A stretch of 19,859 bases of DNA from Trebonia sp. (GTDB lineage Bacteria; Actinomycetota; Actinomycetes; Streptosporangiales; Streptosporangiaceae). Below, one piece after another: positions 10,005 to 17,499 of the stretch (position 1 is the first letter of the stretch; each line of letters starts with the position of its first letter). Under the pieces are notes generated by a model that saw only the letters and a program-made list of their open reading frames with translations, was not told the DNA's origin and searched no databases. The translations under genes and the position numbers were made by a program. The DNA is taken from contig JASHPP010000175.1 in NCBI GenBank assembly GCA_030038035.1, forward strand, positions 1 to 19,859, written 5' to 3'.

Positions 10005-11104
10005 CCGACCCGGCGCCCGGCCGCTTGCTCGTCGCGGGGACCGGGCTGATCGGCACCTCGGTGGCCCTCGCGCTGCGGGAGCGCGGCGCGCAGGTGTGGC
10101 TGGCCGACGCGGACGAGGCGACCGCCAGGCTCGCGGCTGACCTGGGTGCCGGGACAGTGATCCCCGACCTGCGTGACGCCAAGGGGATCGCGGACGGGGC
10201 GGTGATCGCCGTGCCCCCCGCCGCTGTCGCGGCTACGCTCGCCCGCGCCCAGGACTGCGCGGTCGCGGACTGGTACACCGACGTCGCCAGCGTCAAGGCA
10301 CTGCCTGTCACGCAGGCGCGAGCGCTCGGCTGCGAGCTGAGCAGCTACGTTCCCGGCCATCCGCTGGCCGGACGGGAACGGAGCGGTCCCGCTGCCGCGC
10401 GCGCCGACCTGTTCCTCGGCCGCACTTGGGCGCTGTGCCCGCTGCCTGAGACGTCACCCGACGCGCTTGCCGCGGTGACGGGGCTCGTCCTGGCCTGCGG
10501 CGCGGATCCGGTCCGCGCCGATCCGGCGACGCACGACCAGTGGGTTGCGCTTGTCTCGCACGCCCCGCACGTGGTGGCCGCCGCGATGGCGGCCCGGCTC
10601 GCCCCGTCCGCCGTCCCGGGCGACGCCCTGCGGCTGGCCGGGCAGGGGCTGCGCGACGTCACCAGGATCGCGGCGGGTGACAGCGCGCTCTGGACGCAGA
10701 TCCTCACCGCCAACGCCGCGCCGGTCGCCGAGGTCATCGCCGCGGTCGCCGCGGACCTCGCCGCCGCCGCCCGGTCGCTCGCCCAGTCCGCGGCGTCGCC
10801 GGGCGCGCCGGCGGATGTGCCAGGCCTGCTCGAGCGCGGCCGGGCCGGCGCCGCGCGGATCCCCGGCAAGCATGGCGGCCAGCCGCGCAACTTCACCGCC
10901 GTCCAGGTGGTCATCGCCGACCGGCCCGGCGAACTGGCCAGGCTGTTCGACGCGGCTGGTGCCGCCGGGGTCAACATCGAGGACGTGCGGATCGAGCACT
11001 CGCCAGGGCTGCCCGTCGGCGTGGCGGAATTGTCGGTCCGCCCGGACGAGGCGACCACACTGCTCGACGCGATGGAAGCGGGCGGCTGGCCGGTGCGCCG
11101 CTGA
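10001..11104 (+). CDS. tyrA: Prephenate dehydrogenase with C-terminal ACT domain
   Basis: Oxidatively decarboxylates prephenate to 4-hydroxyphenylpyruvate with NAD(P), committing carbon to tyrosine. The 367-residue protein begins with a Rossmann fold, GTGLIG at 13-18. The active-site motif GHPLAG is at 119-124, preceded by TDVASVK around residue 97, and the helical dimerisation domain follows (HDQWVALVSHAPHVVAAA). From about residue 293 a C-terminal ACT domain is seen (VQVVIADRPGELARLF), which in related enzymes binds tyrosine for feedback inhibition. The GTG start overlaps the aroH stop in GTGA. Arogenate as an additional substrate cannot be excluded from sequence. Confidence 0.94.
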   Translation: MTDPAPGRLLVAGTGLIGTSVALALRERGAQVWLADADEATARLAADLGAGTVIPDLRDAKGIADGAVIAVPPAAVAATLARAQDCAVADWYTDVASVKALPVTQARALGCELSSYVPGHPLAGRERSGPAAARADLFLGRTWALCPLPETSPDALAAVTGLVLACGADPVRADPATHDQWVALVSHAPHVVAAAMAARLAPSAVPGDALRLAGQGLRDVTRIAAGDSALWTQILTANAAPVAEVIAAVAADLAAAARSLAQSAASPGAPADVPGLLERGRAGAARIPGKHGGQPRNFTAVQVVIADRPGELARLFDAAGAAGVNIEDVRIEHSPGLPVGVAELSVRPDEATTLLDAMEAGGWPVRR

Positions 11105-11186
11105 CCCCCGGCCGGCCGCCCCGATCGGCTGGGCGAGCAGACCCGGCGGAAAATGTGCGAAGCTTGACGCCTACAAGGAGGTCCGC

Positions 11187-11564
11187 ATGAGTGACAGCGC
11201 ACCGCGCAAAGCCGCGCAGGCAAACGCGAAGCAGGCCGACGCTGCGCAGGCCGGCGCGGAGGAGTCCCCAGCTGGGCAGGCCGACGGCGAGGAACCCTCA
11301 GGTGAGCAGGCCGCCACTGGGCGGGCCGACGCGAGGCAGGCTGAGGCAGGGCAGGCTGAGGCAGGGCAGGCCGGCGAGCACGCCGACGGCGCGGAGTCGA
11401 AGCCGGATCTCGACGAGGTCAAGCGCAAGTTCCGCGCGGCCCTGGACCGCAAGCGCGAAGTTCACGCGGAGGGATCGGGCAAGGGCGGACGTGACGCGGG
11501 CAAGATCCACGGGTCACACGGCCCGGCCTCCGGCCGCCGCTCTTTCCGGCGCAAGAGCGGCTAG
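11187..11564 (+). CDS. DUF5302-family small protein with Ala/Gln-rich N-terminal expansion
   Basis: A 125-residue, charged, probably cytoplasmic protein. The last 50 residues carry the pattern I associate with the short actinobacterial DUF5302 family: LDEVKRKFRAALDRKREVH, a Gly/Lys-rich stretch, then HGPASGRRSFRRKSG at the C terminus. Family members are usually about 60 residues, so the first 65 or so residues are an extension rich in Ala, Gln, Gly and Glu, with a repeated AEAGQ unit encoded by a 15-bp tandem repeat. The ATG has an excellent Shine-Dalgarno (GGAGGT at 11177-11182). No function is known to me. It sits alone between tyrA (82 bases upstream) and cmk. Confidence 0.8.
   Translation: MSDSAPRKAAQANAKQADAAQAGAEESPAGQADGEEPSGEQAATGRADARQAEAGQAEAGQAGEHADGAESKPDLDEVKRKFRAALDRKREVHAEGSGKGGRDAGKIHGSHGPASGRRSFRRKSG
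11341..11370 (+). repeat. Two perfect 15-bp tandem repeats
   Basis: CTGAGGCAGGGCAGG occurs twice in a row, with a degenerate partial copy just before. It encodes the AEAGQ repeat of the DUF5302 protein extension. Confidence 0.85.
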
Positions 11565-11572
11565 CCCGCCCC

Positions 11573-11612
11573 GGCGGCGCGGGCGCCCGGCGGGCGCCCG
11601 GCGGACGCCGCC
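11573..11612 (+). terminator. GC-rich hairpin after the DUF5302 gene
   Basis: GGCGGCG (11573-11579) is complementary to CGCCGCC (11606-11612), and the loop contains two GGGCGCCC palindromes that can fold further. It begins nine bases after the stop codon. There is no T run. A U-less terminator fits; random pairing in very GC-rich sequence is also possible. Confidence 0.35.
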
Positions 11613-11621
11613 GAACCGTCG

Positions 11622-11673
11622 CCCGTACGGCCGGAAGAGGAGTTGCCCGGTACGGCCGGAAACAGCAGAGTTG
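11622..11673 (+). repeat. Imperfect tandem duplication upstream of cmk
   Basis: The segment 11622-11645, CCC(G)TACGGCCGGAA followed by a purine-rich stretch and GAGTTG, recurs with small insertions at 11646-11673, and a third partial copy of CCCGGTACC lies at 11678-11686, overlapping the cmk -10 element. The duplication adjoins the promoter and may alter it. Confidence 0.6.
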
Positions 11674-11682
11674 CGGTCCCGG

Positions 11683-11688
11683 TACCAT
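11683..11688 (+). promoter_or_regulatory. -10-like hexamer of a probable leaderless cmk
   Basis: TACCAT ends six bases before the chosen GTG start codon of cmk at 11695. There is no Shine-Dalgarno in a sensible position. The spacing matches that at xerD. Confidence 0.35.
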
Positions 11689-11694
11689 TTCGGG

Positions 11695-12387
11695 GTGGGA
11701 ATCTCATCGCCGAGTCCGTTCGTCGTGGCCGTGGACGGACCGTCAGGGGCCGGCAAGTCGAGTACGTCGCGCGGTGTCGCGCGCGCGCTCGGCCTGAACT
11801 ACCTGGACACGGGCGCCATGTACCGGGCGCTGACCTGGTGGCTGGTCTCCTGCGGCGCCGACACGGCCGACCAGGCGCGCGTGGCTGAGCTTGCGACGGT
11901 CCCGGCCATCGAGGTGAGCACGGACCCAGACGACCCGTGGACCCGCGTTGACGGCAGGGACGTCTCCGCCGACATCCGGACGACGGAGGTCTCCGCCAAG
12001 GTCAGCGAAGTCGCGCGCGTGCCGGAAGTAAGGCGGCACCTCATTGCCAAGCAGCGAGCCATCATCAAGGCCGCCGCCGCCGGCATCGTCGCCGAAGGCC
12101 GGGACATCGGCACGGTGGTCGCCCCGGACGCGCCGCTGAAGGTCTACCTGACCGCGGACAGCGGCGCCCGCGCGCAGCGCCGCGCGGCCGAGCACGGCGC
12201 CGCCGTCGACACGACCGAGGCGGACCAGGCCCGCCGCGACCGGCTGGACGCGGCGCAGTCGGCGAAGGCCGAGGACGCAGTGCTCATCGATGCCACCGAC
12301 CTATCACTGCCAGCGGTGACCCAGATGATCACGGCGCTGGCCCGCGAGCGGACACAGCTCGCCTGCGCGGGGGAGAAAAGCAGGTGA
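11695..12387 (+). CDS. cmk: Cytidylate kinase
   Basis: Phosphorylates CMP and dCMP to the diphosphates with ATP, in pyrimidine salvage and recycling. The 230-residue protein has the P-loop GPSGAGKSS at 15-23, the CMP-binding motif [13 protein letters not shown] at 36-48, and the conserved [21 protein letters not shown] segment in the second half, followed by the lid arginines (RRDRLDAAQ). The GTG at 11695 was chosen because it gives the standard short N terminus; the frame is open further upstream only as Arg-rich shadow of the DUF5302 gene. The 3' end overlaps der by four bases (GTGA), the conserved cmk-der pair of actinobacteria. Confidence 0.94.
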   Translation: MGISSPSPFVVAVDGPSGAGKSSTSRGVARALGLNYLDTGAMYRALTWWLVSCGADTADQARVAELATVPAIEVSTDPDDPWTRVDGRDVSADIRTTEVSAKVSEVARVPEVRRHLIAKQRAIIKAAAAGIVAEGRDIGTVVAPDAPLKVYLTADSGARAQRRAAEHGAAVDTTEADQARRDRLDAAQSAKAEDAVLIDATDLSLPAVTQMITALARERTQLACAGEKSR

Positions 12388-13793
12388 TTCGCAGCGGACC
12401 TGAGCCGGACGAGCCTGACGGCACGGCAGGCGCCCAGCCGGTGCTCGCGGTCGTCGGGCGGCCGAACGTCGGCAAGTCGACGCTGGTCAACCGCATCCTC
12501 GGCAGCCGGCAGGCCGTCGTGGAGGACGCGCCTGGCGTCACCAGGGACCGGGTCGCGTACGACGCCAACTGGCGCGGCCGGACGTTCACCGTGGTGGACA
12601 CCGGCGGCTGGCAGGCGCGAGCCCAGGGCCTGTCGGCCCAGGTGGCCGAGCAGGCGAAGATCGCCGTCGAGCTGGCGGACGCGGTGCTGTTCGTGGTGGA
12701 CGCGCGGGTCGGCGCCACGGACGAGGACGAGGCGGTCGCGGGCGTGCTGCGCAGGTCAGCCAAGCCGGTCGTGCTCGCGGCCAACAAGGTGGACGACGCC
12801 AGGAACGAGGCCGACGCGATGTCGCTGTGGTCGCTCGGCCTCGGCGAGCCGGTCATGGTCAGCGCGATGCACGGCCGGGGCAGCGGCGACCTGCTTGACA
12901 TCGTGCTTGACGCGCTGCCCGCGGCGCCCGCGCAGCGCGAGGCCGAGGCGGGCCCGCGCCGGGTGGCCCTGCTCGGCCGCCCGAACGTCGGCAAGTCCAG
13001 CCTGCTCAACAAGCTCGCCGGCGGGCAGCGCGCGGTGGTCGACCCGGTGGGGGGAACCACCAGGGACCCGGTGGACGAGCTCATCCAGCTCGGCGGCACC
13101 ACCTGGCGGTTCGTGGACACGGCCGGGATCAGGCGGCGCTTCCGGGAGAGCCAGGGCGCCGACTACTACGCGGCGCTGCGCACGGCCGGCGCGCTCGACC
13201 GCGCCGAGGTCGCGGTCGTGCTCATCGACGCGAGCCAGCCGCTCACCGACCAGGACCTCCGGATCATCACGATGGTGATCGAGGCCGGGCGGGCACTGGT
13301 GATCGCCTACAACAAGTGGGACCTGACCGATGAGGAGCGGCGCCGCTACCTGGAGCGGGAGATCGACCGTCAGCTCTACGGCGCGCGCTGGGCGCCCCGG
13401 GTGAACGTCTCCGCCGCCACCGGCCGGCATGTCGAGAAGCTGGTGCCGGCCATCGAGCAGGCGCTGGCCAGCTGGGAGCAGCGGGTGTCAACCGGGCAGC
13501 TGAACGCGTGGCTGAACCAGCTGGTGGCGGCCACGCCGCCGCCGATGCGCGGCGGCCGCCAGCCGAGGATCCTGTTCGCCACCCAGGCGGGAACAAAGCC
13601 GCCGCACTTCGTCCTGTTCACCACCGGGTTTCTCGAGGAAACCTACCGGCGGTTCATCGAGCGGCGGCTCCGCGAGGAGTTCGGCTTCGAGGGCACCCCG
13701 ATCAAGGTGTCCATGCGGCTGCGGGAAAAGCGCGGCAAAGGCGGCAAACCCGGTGCCGGCAGGCCCGCCAGGCCCCCCGCCCGCCGCTCCTGA
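12384..13793 (+). CDS. der: Ribosome assembly GTPase Der (EngA)
   Basis: A 469-residue GTPase needed for 50S subunit maturation. Two tandem G domains are seen. The first has GRPNVGKS at 25-32, DTGG at 72-75 and NKVD at 134-137; the second has GRPNVGKS at 198-205, DTAG at 245-248 and NKWD at 310-313. The C-terminal KH-like domain (about residues 365-450) ends in a basic Lys/Gly/Arg tail typical of actinobacteria. The GTG start overlaps the cmk stop in GTGA, so the two genes are translationally coupled. Confidence 0.97.
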   Translation: MIRSGPEPDEPDGTAGAQPVLAVVGRPNVGKSTLVNRILGSRQAVVEDAPGVTRDRVAYDANWRGRTFTVVDTGGWQARAQGLSAQVAEQAKIAVELADAVLFVVDARVGATDEDEAVAGVLRRSAKPVVLAANKVDDARNEADAMSLWSLGLGEPVMVSAMHGRGSGDLLDIVLDALPAAPAQREAEAGPRRVALLGRPNVGKSSLLNKLAGGQRAVVDPVGGTTRDPVDELIQLGGTTWRFVDTAGIRRRFRESQGADYYAALRTAGALDRAEVAVVLIDASQPLTDQDLRIITMVIEAGRALVIAYNKWDLTDEERRRYLEREIDRQLYGARWAPRVNVSAATGRHVEKLVPAIEQALASWEQRVSTGQLNAWLNQLVAATPPPMRGGRQPRILFATQAGTKPPHFVLFTTGFLEETYRRFIERRLREEFGFEGTPIKVSMRLREKRGKGGKPGAGRPARPPARRS

Positions 13794-13837
13794 CGGCGAC
13801 GTGGCGGGCGCTTCGGCAGCCGCCCCGGTCCGTTCGG

Positions 13838-13843
13838 GATAAT
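13838..13843 (+). promoter_or_regulatory. -10 element of a probable leaderless bioA
   Basis: GATAAT ends eight bases before the bioA ATG, and no Shine-Dalgarno precedes the ATG. A small GC hairpin with a CTTCGG loop (around 13806-13825) lies just upstream and could be the der terminator. A -35 is not clear. Confidence 0.45.
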
Positions 13844-13851
13844 CGGTTTTC

Positions 13852-15243
13852 ATGCTTTCGACCGAGCAGCTCATCGAGCTGGACAGGCGCCGTGTCTGGC
13901 ATCCGTACGCGCCGATGCCCGGCACCCAGCAGCCGCTGGTCGTGGAATCCGCGCGCGGGGTGCGGCTCAGGCTGGCCGACGGGCGCGAGCTGATCGACGG
14001 GATGTCGTCGTGGTGGGCGGCGATCCACGGCTACGCGCATCCGGCCCTGGACAAGGCCGCGCGCGATCAGCTGGGGCGGATGAGCCACGTGATGTTCGGC
14101 GGGCTGACGCACGAGCCGGCCGTGGTGCTGTGCGACCGGCTCTCGGCGCTGGCACCGGACGGGCTAGAGCACGTGTTCCTCTGCGACTCCGGATCGGTCA
14201 GCGTCGAGATCGCGGTCAAGATGTGCCTGCAGTACTGGCGCTCTCGCGGGCACGCCGCGAAGCGGAAGCTGCTGACCTGGCGCGGCGGGTACCACGGCGA
14301 CACGTTCATGGCGATGTCGGTGTGCGACCCCGAAGGCGGCATGCACCGGATGTGGGACGGCGTGCTGCCACCGCAGGTGTTCGCCGGGATGCCGCCGGCC
14401 GGCTTCGCCGCGGGCGTCGACCCGGCCTACGCGCAGGCGCTGCGCGCGCTGATCGAGGAGCACAAGGCCGAGCTGGCCGCCGTGATCGTGGAGCCCGTGG
14501 TGCAGGGGGCCGGCGGGATGCGCTTCCACGACCCTGGGTACCTGCGGGTGCTGCGCGAGGCATGCGACGCCAGCGGGGTGCTGCTGATCTTCGACGAGAT
14601 CGCCACCGGCTTCGGCCGCAGCGGGGCGCTGTTCGCCGCCGGGCACGCCGGGAACGCCGGGAACGCCGGGGGCGCCGGGCACGCCGGGGGCGCCGGGAAC
14701 GCCGGGGTGTCGCCCGACGTGATGTGCGTGGGGAAGTCGCTGACCGGCGGGTACCTGTCGCTGGCCGCCGTCCTGGCCACGAGCGAGGTCGCCCGCGGGA
14801 TCGCCGCGGGCGAGCTGCCGGTGCTCGCCCACGGGCCGACGTTCATGGGGAACCCGCTGGCCTGCGCCGTGGCGAACGCGTCCCTCGACACGCTGCTCGG
14901 CGACGGCACGTACCCCCGGGGCTGGCAGGCCGAGGTGGCGCGGATCGCGGCCGGGCTGCGCACGGGGCTGGCCCCCGCCGCCGGGCTGCGGGGCGTTGCC
15001 GACGTGCGGGTGCTCGGCGCGATCGGCGTGGTGCAGCTCTCCGGGGACGTCGACGTGGCGACGGCCACGGCGGCGGCGGTGCGGGCCGGCGTGTGGCTGC
15101 GGCCGTTCCGCGACCTGATCTACACGATGCCGCCCTACGTGACGGGGGACGACGACGTCGCGCGCATTTGCGCCGGCGTGCTGGCGGCGGTGCGGGCGGT
15201 GACGGAGGTGACGGAGGTGACGGCGCCCGCTGCCAACGGGTAG
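13852..15243 (+). CDS. bioA: Adenosylmethionine-8-amino-7-oxononanoate aminotransferase
   Basis: PLP enzyme of biotin synthesis that aminates 7-keto-8-aminopelargonate to 7,8-diaminopelargonate, using S-adenosylmethionine as donor. BioA signatures are present: WHPYAPM at 16-22, [13 protein letters not shown] at 49-61, [11 protein letters not shown] at 114-124, GGYHGDT at 145-151, [10 protein letters not shown] at 247-256, the Schiff-base lysine Lys295 in [10 protein letters not shown], and [11 protein letters not shown] at 328-338. At 463 residues it is longer than usual because of a repeat insertion at about 265-285, just before [10 protein letters not shown]. The C terminus ends with VTEVTEVT, a further 9-bp repeat. 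No other biotin genes are in the window. The last 109 bases overlap the ATPase gene on the other strand. Confidence 0.95.
   Translation: MLSTEQLIELDRRRVWHPYAPMPGTQQPLVVESARGVRLRLADGRELIDGMSSWWAAIHGYAHPALDKAARDQLGRMSHVMFGGLTHEPAVVLCDRLSALAPDGLEHVFLCDSGSVSVEIAVKMCLQYWRSRGHAAKRKLLTWRGGYHGDTFMAMSVCDPEGGMHRMWDGVLPPQVFAGMPPAGFAAGVDPAYAQALRALIEEHKAELAAVIVEPVVQGAGGMRFHDPGYLRVLREACDASGVLLIFDEIATGFGRSGALFAAGHAGNAGNAGGAGHAGGAGNAGVSPDVMCVGKSLTGGYLSLAAVLATSEVARGIAAGELPVLAHGPTFMGNPLACAVANASLDTLLGDGTYPRGWQAEVARIAAGLRTGLAPAAGLRGVADVRVLGAIGVVQLSGDVDVATATAAAVRAGVWLRPFRDLIYTMPPYVTGDDDVARICAGVLAAVRAVTEVTEVTAPAANG
14638..14706 (+). repeat. 9-bp minisatellite inside bioA
   Basis: Seven full units and one partial of GCCGGGNNC (NN+C = CAC, AAC or GGC) run without interruption, encoding [23 protein letters not shown]. 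Typical BioA proteins have only a single HAG at this place before VSPD, so about 18 residues are extra. The reading frame is kept. Confidence 0.9.
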
Positions 15244-15761
15244 CCGTCAGGCGCGCTAGAGCCGTCAGGCGCGTCAAGGGCGCCAGGGGCGCTAGGGGCG
15301 CCAGGGCCGCGGCCGTCACGCTGCTCCGCGACGGACAGGTGGAACCAGACCGTCGTGCCGGCCGGATCCCGCAGGTAGCCCCACTGCGCGGCGAGCTGCT
15401 GCACGAGGAACAGGCCATGGCCTTCGGCCGCGTACAGGTCGTTCTTGACCACGGGCGCGCCCGCGGAACCGTCGTCGATCACCTCGACGAGCACGCCGCC
15501 TGGCACCCCGATGACGACGATGGTGACCATGCCACCGGGAGCGCCCGAGTCCGTGTGCTGGATCGCGTTCGTGACCAGCTCAGACGTGAGTAAGGTCGCG
15601 ACGTCCGTGTCCATGCCCGGCAGCCCGGTGAGGGTGCGGACGATGAAGGCCCTAGTGCCCGAGACGTGCTCCGGGCTGCCGGGAACGGTGACGGAGCCCA
15701 GGATCGCGGCTCGCTGCCTCCTGCCGGACGTACGCTGGTGGCCTGTGGCGGGGGTGTCCAT
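15135..15761 (-). CDS. RsbW-like histidine-kinase-type ATPase (anti-sigma/WhiJ-cluster type)
   Basis: A 208-residue protein with one HATPase_c domain. The N box is [14 protein letters not shown] at about 57-70, keeping both Glu and Asn; the G1 box is EVIDDGS at 93-99; the G2 box is EGHGLFLV at 113-120; TTVWFHL at 136-142 closes the domain. Such proteins resemble anti-sigma factors RsbW and SpoIIAB, and in Streptomyces they are also companions of whiJ-type regulators. From about residue 150 there is a low-complexity Ala/Pro/Gly/Ser tail, encoded by GC-rich repeats and by the strand opposite the end of bioA; the tail may be dispensable. The ATG has GGGAGG upstream. Its target protein cannot be identified here. 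Confidence 0.85.
   Translation of the reverse strand: MDTPATGHQRTSGRRQRAAILGSVTVPGSPEHVSGTRAFIVRTLTGLPGMDTDVATLLTSELVTNAIQHTDSGAPGGMVTIVVIGVPGGVLVEVIDDGSAGAPVVKNDLYAAEGHGLFLVQQLAAQWGYLRDPAGTTVWFHLSVAEQRDGRGPGAPSAPGALDAPDGSSAPDGYPLAAGAVTSVTSVTARTAASTPAQMRATSSSPVT
15243..15309. repeat. GC-rich short repeats in the tail of the ATPase gene
   Basis: GCCGTCAGGCGCG occurs at 15243-15255 and 15261-15273, followed by a run of GGGGCGCYA-like 9-bp units to about 15309. Together they encode the [15 protein letters not shown] tail of the minus-strand ATPase. Confidence 0.6.
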
Positions 15762-15788
15762 CTGCGCGCCCTCCCAAATTAGCGCATT

Positions 15789-15818
15789 CGGAATTCCGGA
15801 AGCCCAGGAGTGCTTCCG
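15789..15818. promoter_or_regulatory. Palindrome and hairpin in the ATPase leader
   Basis: CGGAATTCCG (15789-15798) is a perfect 10-bp palindrome. It runs into CGGAAGC (15797-15803), which pairs with GCTTCCG (15812-15818). The two structures share bases and are mutually exclusive. They lie about 30-55 bases upstream of the ATPase start on the minus strand. Confidence 0.4.
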
Positions 15819-16023
15819 CCTCGTCTAGCTCATTTGTCCTGGCACCGGCCGCCGCCGTCCAAGGCTGGCCGCATGGAGCCACCCTTGGCCGGGCGCATAG
15901 GCCGATATAAAACAACTGTTCGAGATCCCTTTCTCCCGTCGATGCCGTGGTCGCAGCGGAGTCCATATGCCCGATTTACCGTTTTTGTTGATAATCGATG
16001 GCTCATGATTGCGCCGGCGTGCC

Positions 16024-16088
16024 GCGCTTGCGCCTGCACATATTAATGATCCGGCGCAAGCGCATGCGGCGCAAGTGCGTGGAGCAAG
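16024..16088. repeat. Operator-like cluster built on GGCGCAAG
   Basis: GCGCTTGCGCC (16024-16034) and GGCGCAAGCGC (16053-16063) form a perfect 11-bp inverted repeat around an 18-base AT-rich centre. The motif GGCGCAAG repeats at 16068-16075, and GGAGCAAG at 16081-16088 is a one-mismatch copy. Four related half-sites within 65 bases suggest regulator binding or a stable stem. Confidence 0.6.
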
Positions 16089-16096
16089 TTAAAATT

Positions 16097-16120
16097 ATGA
16101 AATCGCGGATGCGATTTCAT
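16097..16120. repeat. Perfect 10-bp inverted repeat with four-base loop
   Basis: ATGAAATCGC (16097-16106), loop GGAT, GCGATTTCAT (16111-16120). It lies 120 bases before the XRE regulator gene in the most AT-rich part of the window. On the minus strand it is followed by AATTTTAAC, so it could be a terminator in that direction; it could equally be an operator. Confidence 0.6.
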
Positions 16121-16239
16121 TCTTGATCATTGCGTTGTATCGTTCTGCCTGACAGGACAGGACTGTTCGCCCTGGTCTGGTCGGCGCTAATTCGCGACCA
16201 GGCCATGCCGTCGCGCTCGCTGAAGGAGATGGACCTCCG

Positions 16240-17094
16240 ATGGCTACCGGCCCGACCGTCCGCAGGCGCAGGCTCGGCACCGAGCTCCGCAGGCTGCGGG
16301 ACTCGAGCCGCTACAAGCTTGAGGAGGTGGCCGCCGCGCTCGGCGTCGCGCCGTCCACGCTGTCGCGCATCGAGACCGGCAAGGCGCCCACGAAGTCGGC
16401 GTACCTGAATCAGATGCTGGAGATGTACGGCGTCACGGACCCCGCGCAGCGGCAGGTCCTGGTCGACATGGCCCGCGAGGGGCACCGTAAGGGCTGGTGG
16501 GCGGCCTACGACGACGTGCTGCCGAGCGGGTTCGACATCTACGTCGGGCTTGAGGCGGAGACCGCGGGGATTCGCAGCTATGAGATCTCGGTCGTGCCGG
16601 GACTGCTGCAGACGGCCGACTACGCGCTGGCCGTCATCAGGGAGATGTTCCCCAGATACACGGCGGCGCAGATCGATCGCCTGGTGGACCTGCGGATGGC
16701 CAGGCAACAGCGATTGGATGACGAGCCGCCGCTCGAGCTCTGGGCGATTCTCGACGAGGCGGTGATCAGGCGGACGGTCGGCGGGCCTGCCGTCATGCGC
16801 AGGCAATTGAACCACCTGATCGCGGAGGCTAATAGGCCTGGCATCACGATGCAAATCCTGCCATTCGCCTGCGGCGCCCACGCGGGACACGGGGGATCCT
16901 TCTCGATTCTTGAATTTCCGGAACGGTCCGATTCCGAAGTTGGCTACGTGGAGTCAGTGGCAGGCCATATTTACCTGGAAAAGGACAGGGAGGTCCGGGC
17001 GCGCTCGGAGGCCTTCGACAGGCTCCGGGCGGCAGCGCTATCGCCGAGCGCTTCCGCTGACCTGATTTCACAGGCCGCCCGCGATCTGGTGTAA
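16240..17094 (+). CDS. XRE-DUF5753 regulator (WhiJ/Scr1 family)
   Basis: A 284-residue cytoplasmic regulator. An N-terminal helix-turn-helix of the Xre/Cro type spans about residues 11-66 (LGTELRRLRDSSRYKLEEVA, then LGVAPSTLSRIETGKAPT). The rest is the DUF5753 ligand/partner-type domain, with hallmarks GWWAAYDDVLP, YEISVVPGLLQTADYA, RQQRLDDEPPLELWAILDEAVIRR and LPFACGAHAGHGGSFSILEF. Such proteins are paired with DUF397 proteins; in S. coelicolor examples are WhiJ with SCO4542 and Scr1 with Scr2. Here the DUF397 gene follows 62 bases downstream. The start ATG has AAGGAG at 16223-16228, a rather long 11-base spacing. Confidence 0.92.
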   Translation: MATGPTVRRRRLGTELRRLRDSSRYKLEEVAAALGVAPSTLSRIETGKAPTKSAYLNQMLEMYGVTDPAQRQVLVDMAREGHRKGWWAAYDDVLPSGFDIYVGLEAETAGIRSYEISVVPGLLQTADYALAVIREMFPRYTAAQIDRLVDLRMARQQRLDDEPPLELWAILDEAVIRRTVGGPAVMRRQLNHLIAEANRPGITMQILPFACGAHAGHGGSFSILEFPERSDSEVGYVESVAGHIYLEKDREVRARSEAFDRLRAAALSPSASADLISQAARDLV

Positions 17095-17097
17095 GCA

Positions 17098-17118
17098 CGT
17101 GGCGATCCCGCCGCCACG
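17098..17118 (+). promoter_or_regulatory. Intercistronic hairpin between regulator and DUF397 gene
   Basis: CGTGGCG (17098-17104) pairs perfectly with CGCCACG (17112-17118) around a seven-base loop. It begins three bases after the regulator stop codon and ends 38 bases before the DUF397 start. It may set the ratio of the two products by partial termination or mRNA stabilisation; that role is inference. Confidence 0.45.
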
Positions 17119-17156
17119 CGAAATAAAGGATGGTCGGCTAAACAGAAAGGAATCGG

Positions 17157-17369
17157 ATGGAAACGGATCTGAGCGACCTGCACTGGTTCAAGAGCAGCGC
17201 GAGTGCCGCGGGCAACTGCGTGGAGGTGGCGCACCTTCCCGGTGGCGGCGTCGCGGTTCGCGATTCCAAGGACCGCGGCAAGGCGCCGCACGTCTTCGCG
17301 CGGGCCGAGTGGGAAGCTTTCCTGGTCGGCGCCAAGAATGGCGAGTTCGACCTTCCGCTCGCCCGGTGA
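17157..17369 (+). CDS. DUF397 protein (Scr2/SCO4442-like partner)
   Basis: A 70-residue protein with the complete DUF397 pattern: WFKSSAS at 10-16, GNCVEVAHLPGGGVAVRDSK at about 19-38, and FARAEWEAFLVGAKNGEFD at about 47-65. DUF397 proteins are small partners of XRE-DUF5753 regulators; the pair has been likened to a toxin-antitoxin system and affects antibiotic production and development in streptomycetes, but the mechanism is not settled. The ATG has AAAGGA at 17146-17151. It is probably cotranscribed with the preceding regulator. Confidence 0.92.
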   Translation: METDLSDLHWFKSSASAAGNCVEVAHLPGGGVAVRDSKDRGKAPHVFARAEWEAFLVGAKNGEFDLPLAR

Positions 17370-17436
17370 CGTCCTGGTGGCCACGATGCTCAGCAATCTG
17401 CCAGGCCTCTTACTTACGGCCAGGCGCGCGGGACTT

Positions 17437-17465
17437 CCAGACCGGGGGGACAGCCAGACCGGGGG
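17437..17465 (+). repeat. Direct repeat CCAGACCGGGGG
   Basis: Two perfect 12-bp copies at 17437-17448 and 17454-17465, followed by a partial copy (AAACCGGGG) near 17477-17484. It is in the 168-base gap between the convergent DUF397 genes. No function is evident. Confidence 0.6.
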
Positions 17466-17499
17466 AGCACCGGATAAACCGGGGAAGAGAACAGGGAGA

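Larger units (their letters stand above)
15762..16239. other. Divergent intergenic region, AT-rich, with clustered repeats
   Basis: No gene was found in these 478 bases; the short frames present do not resemble proteins. Base composition falls well below the window average: the row 16081-16140 has 22 G+C in 60. It lies between the divergent ATPase (-) and XRE regulator (+) genes and must hold both promoters, though neither could be placed with confidence. It holds the inverted and direct repeats listed separately. Confidence 0.7.

Noticed and set aside
15445..15828. Plus-strand frame opposite the RsbW-like ATPase
   Set aside because: No domain; the minus strand has all HATPase boxes and a Shine-Dalgarno.
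15830..16039. Small minus-strand frame of 69 codons in the AT-rich gap
   Set aside because: No recognisable protein features, weak start context, and it covers the repeat cluster.
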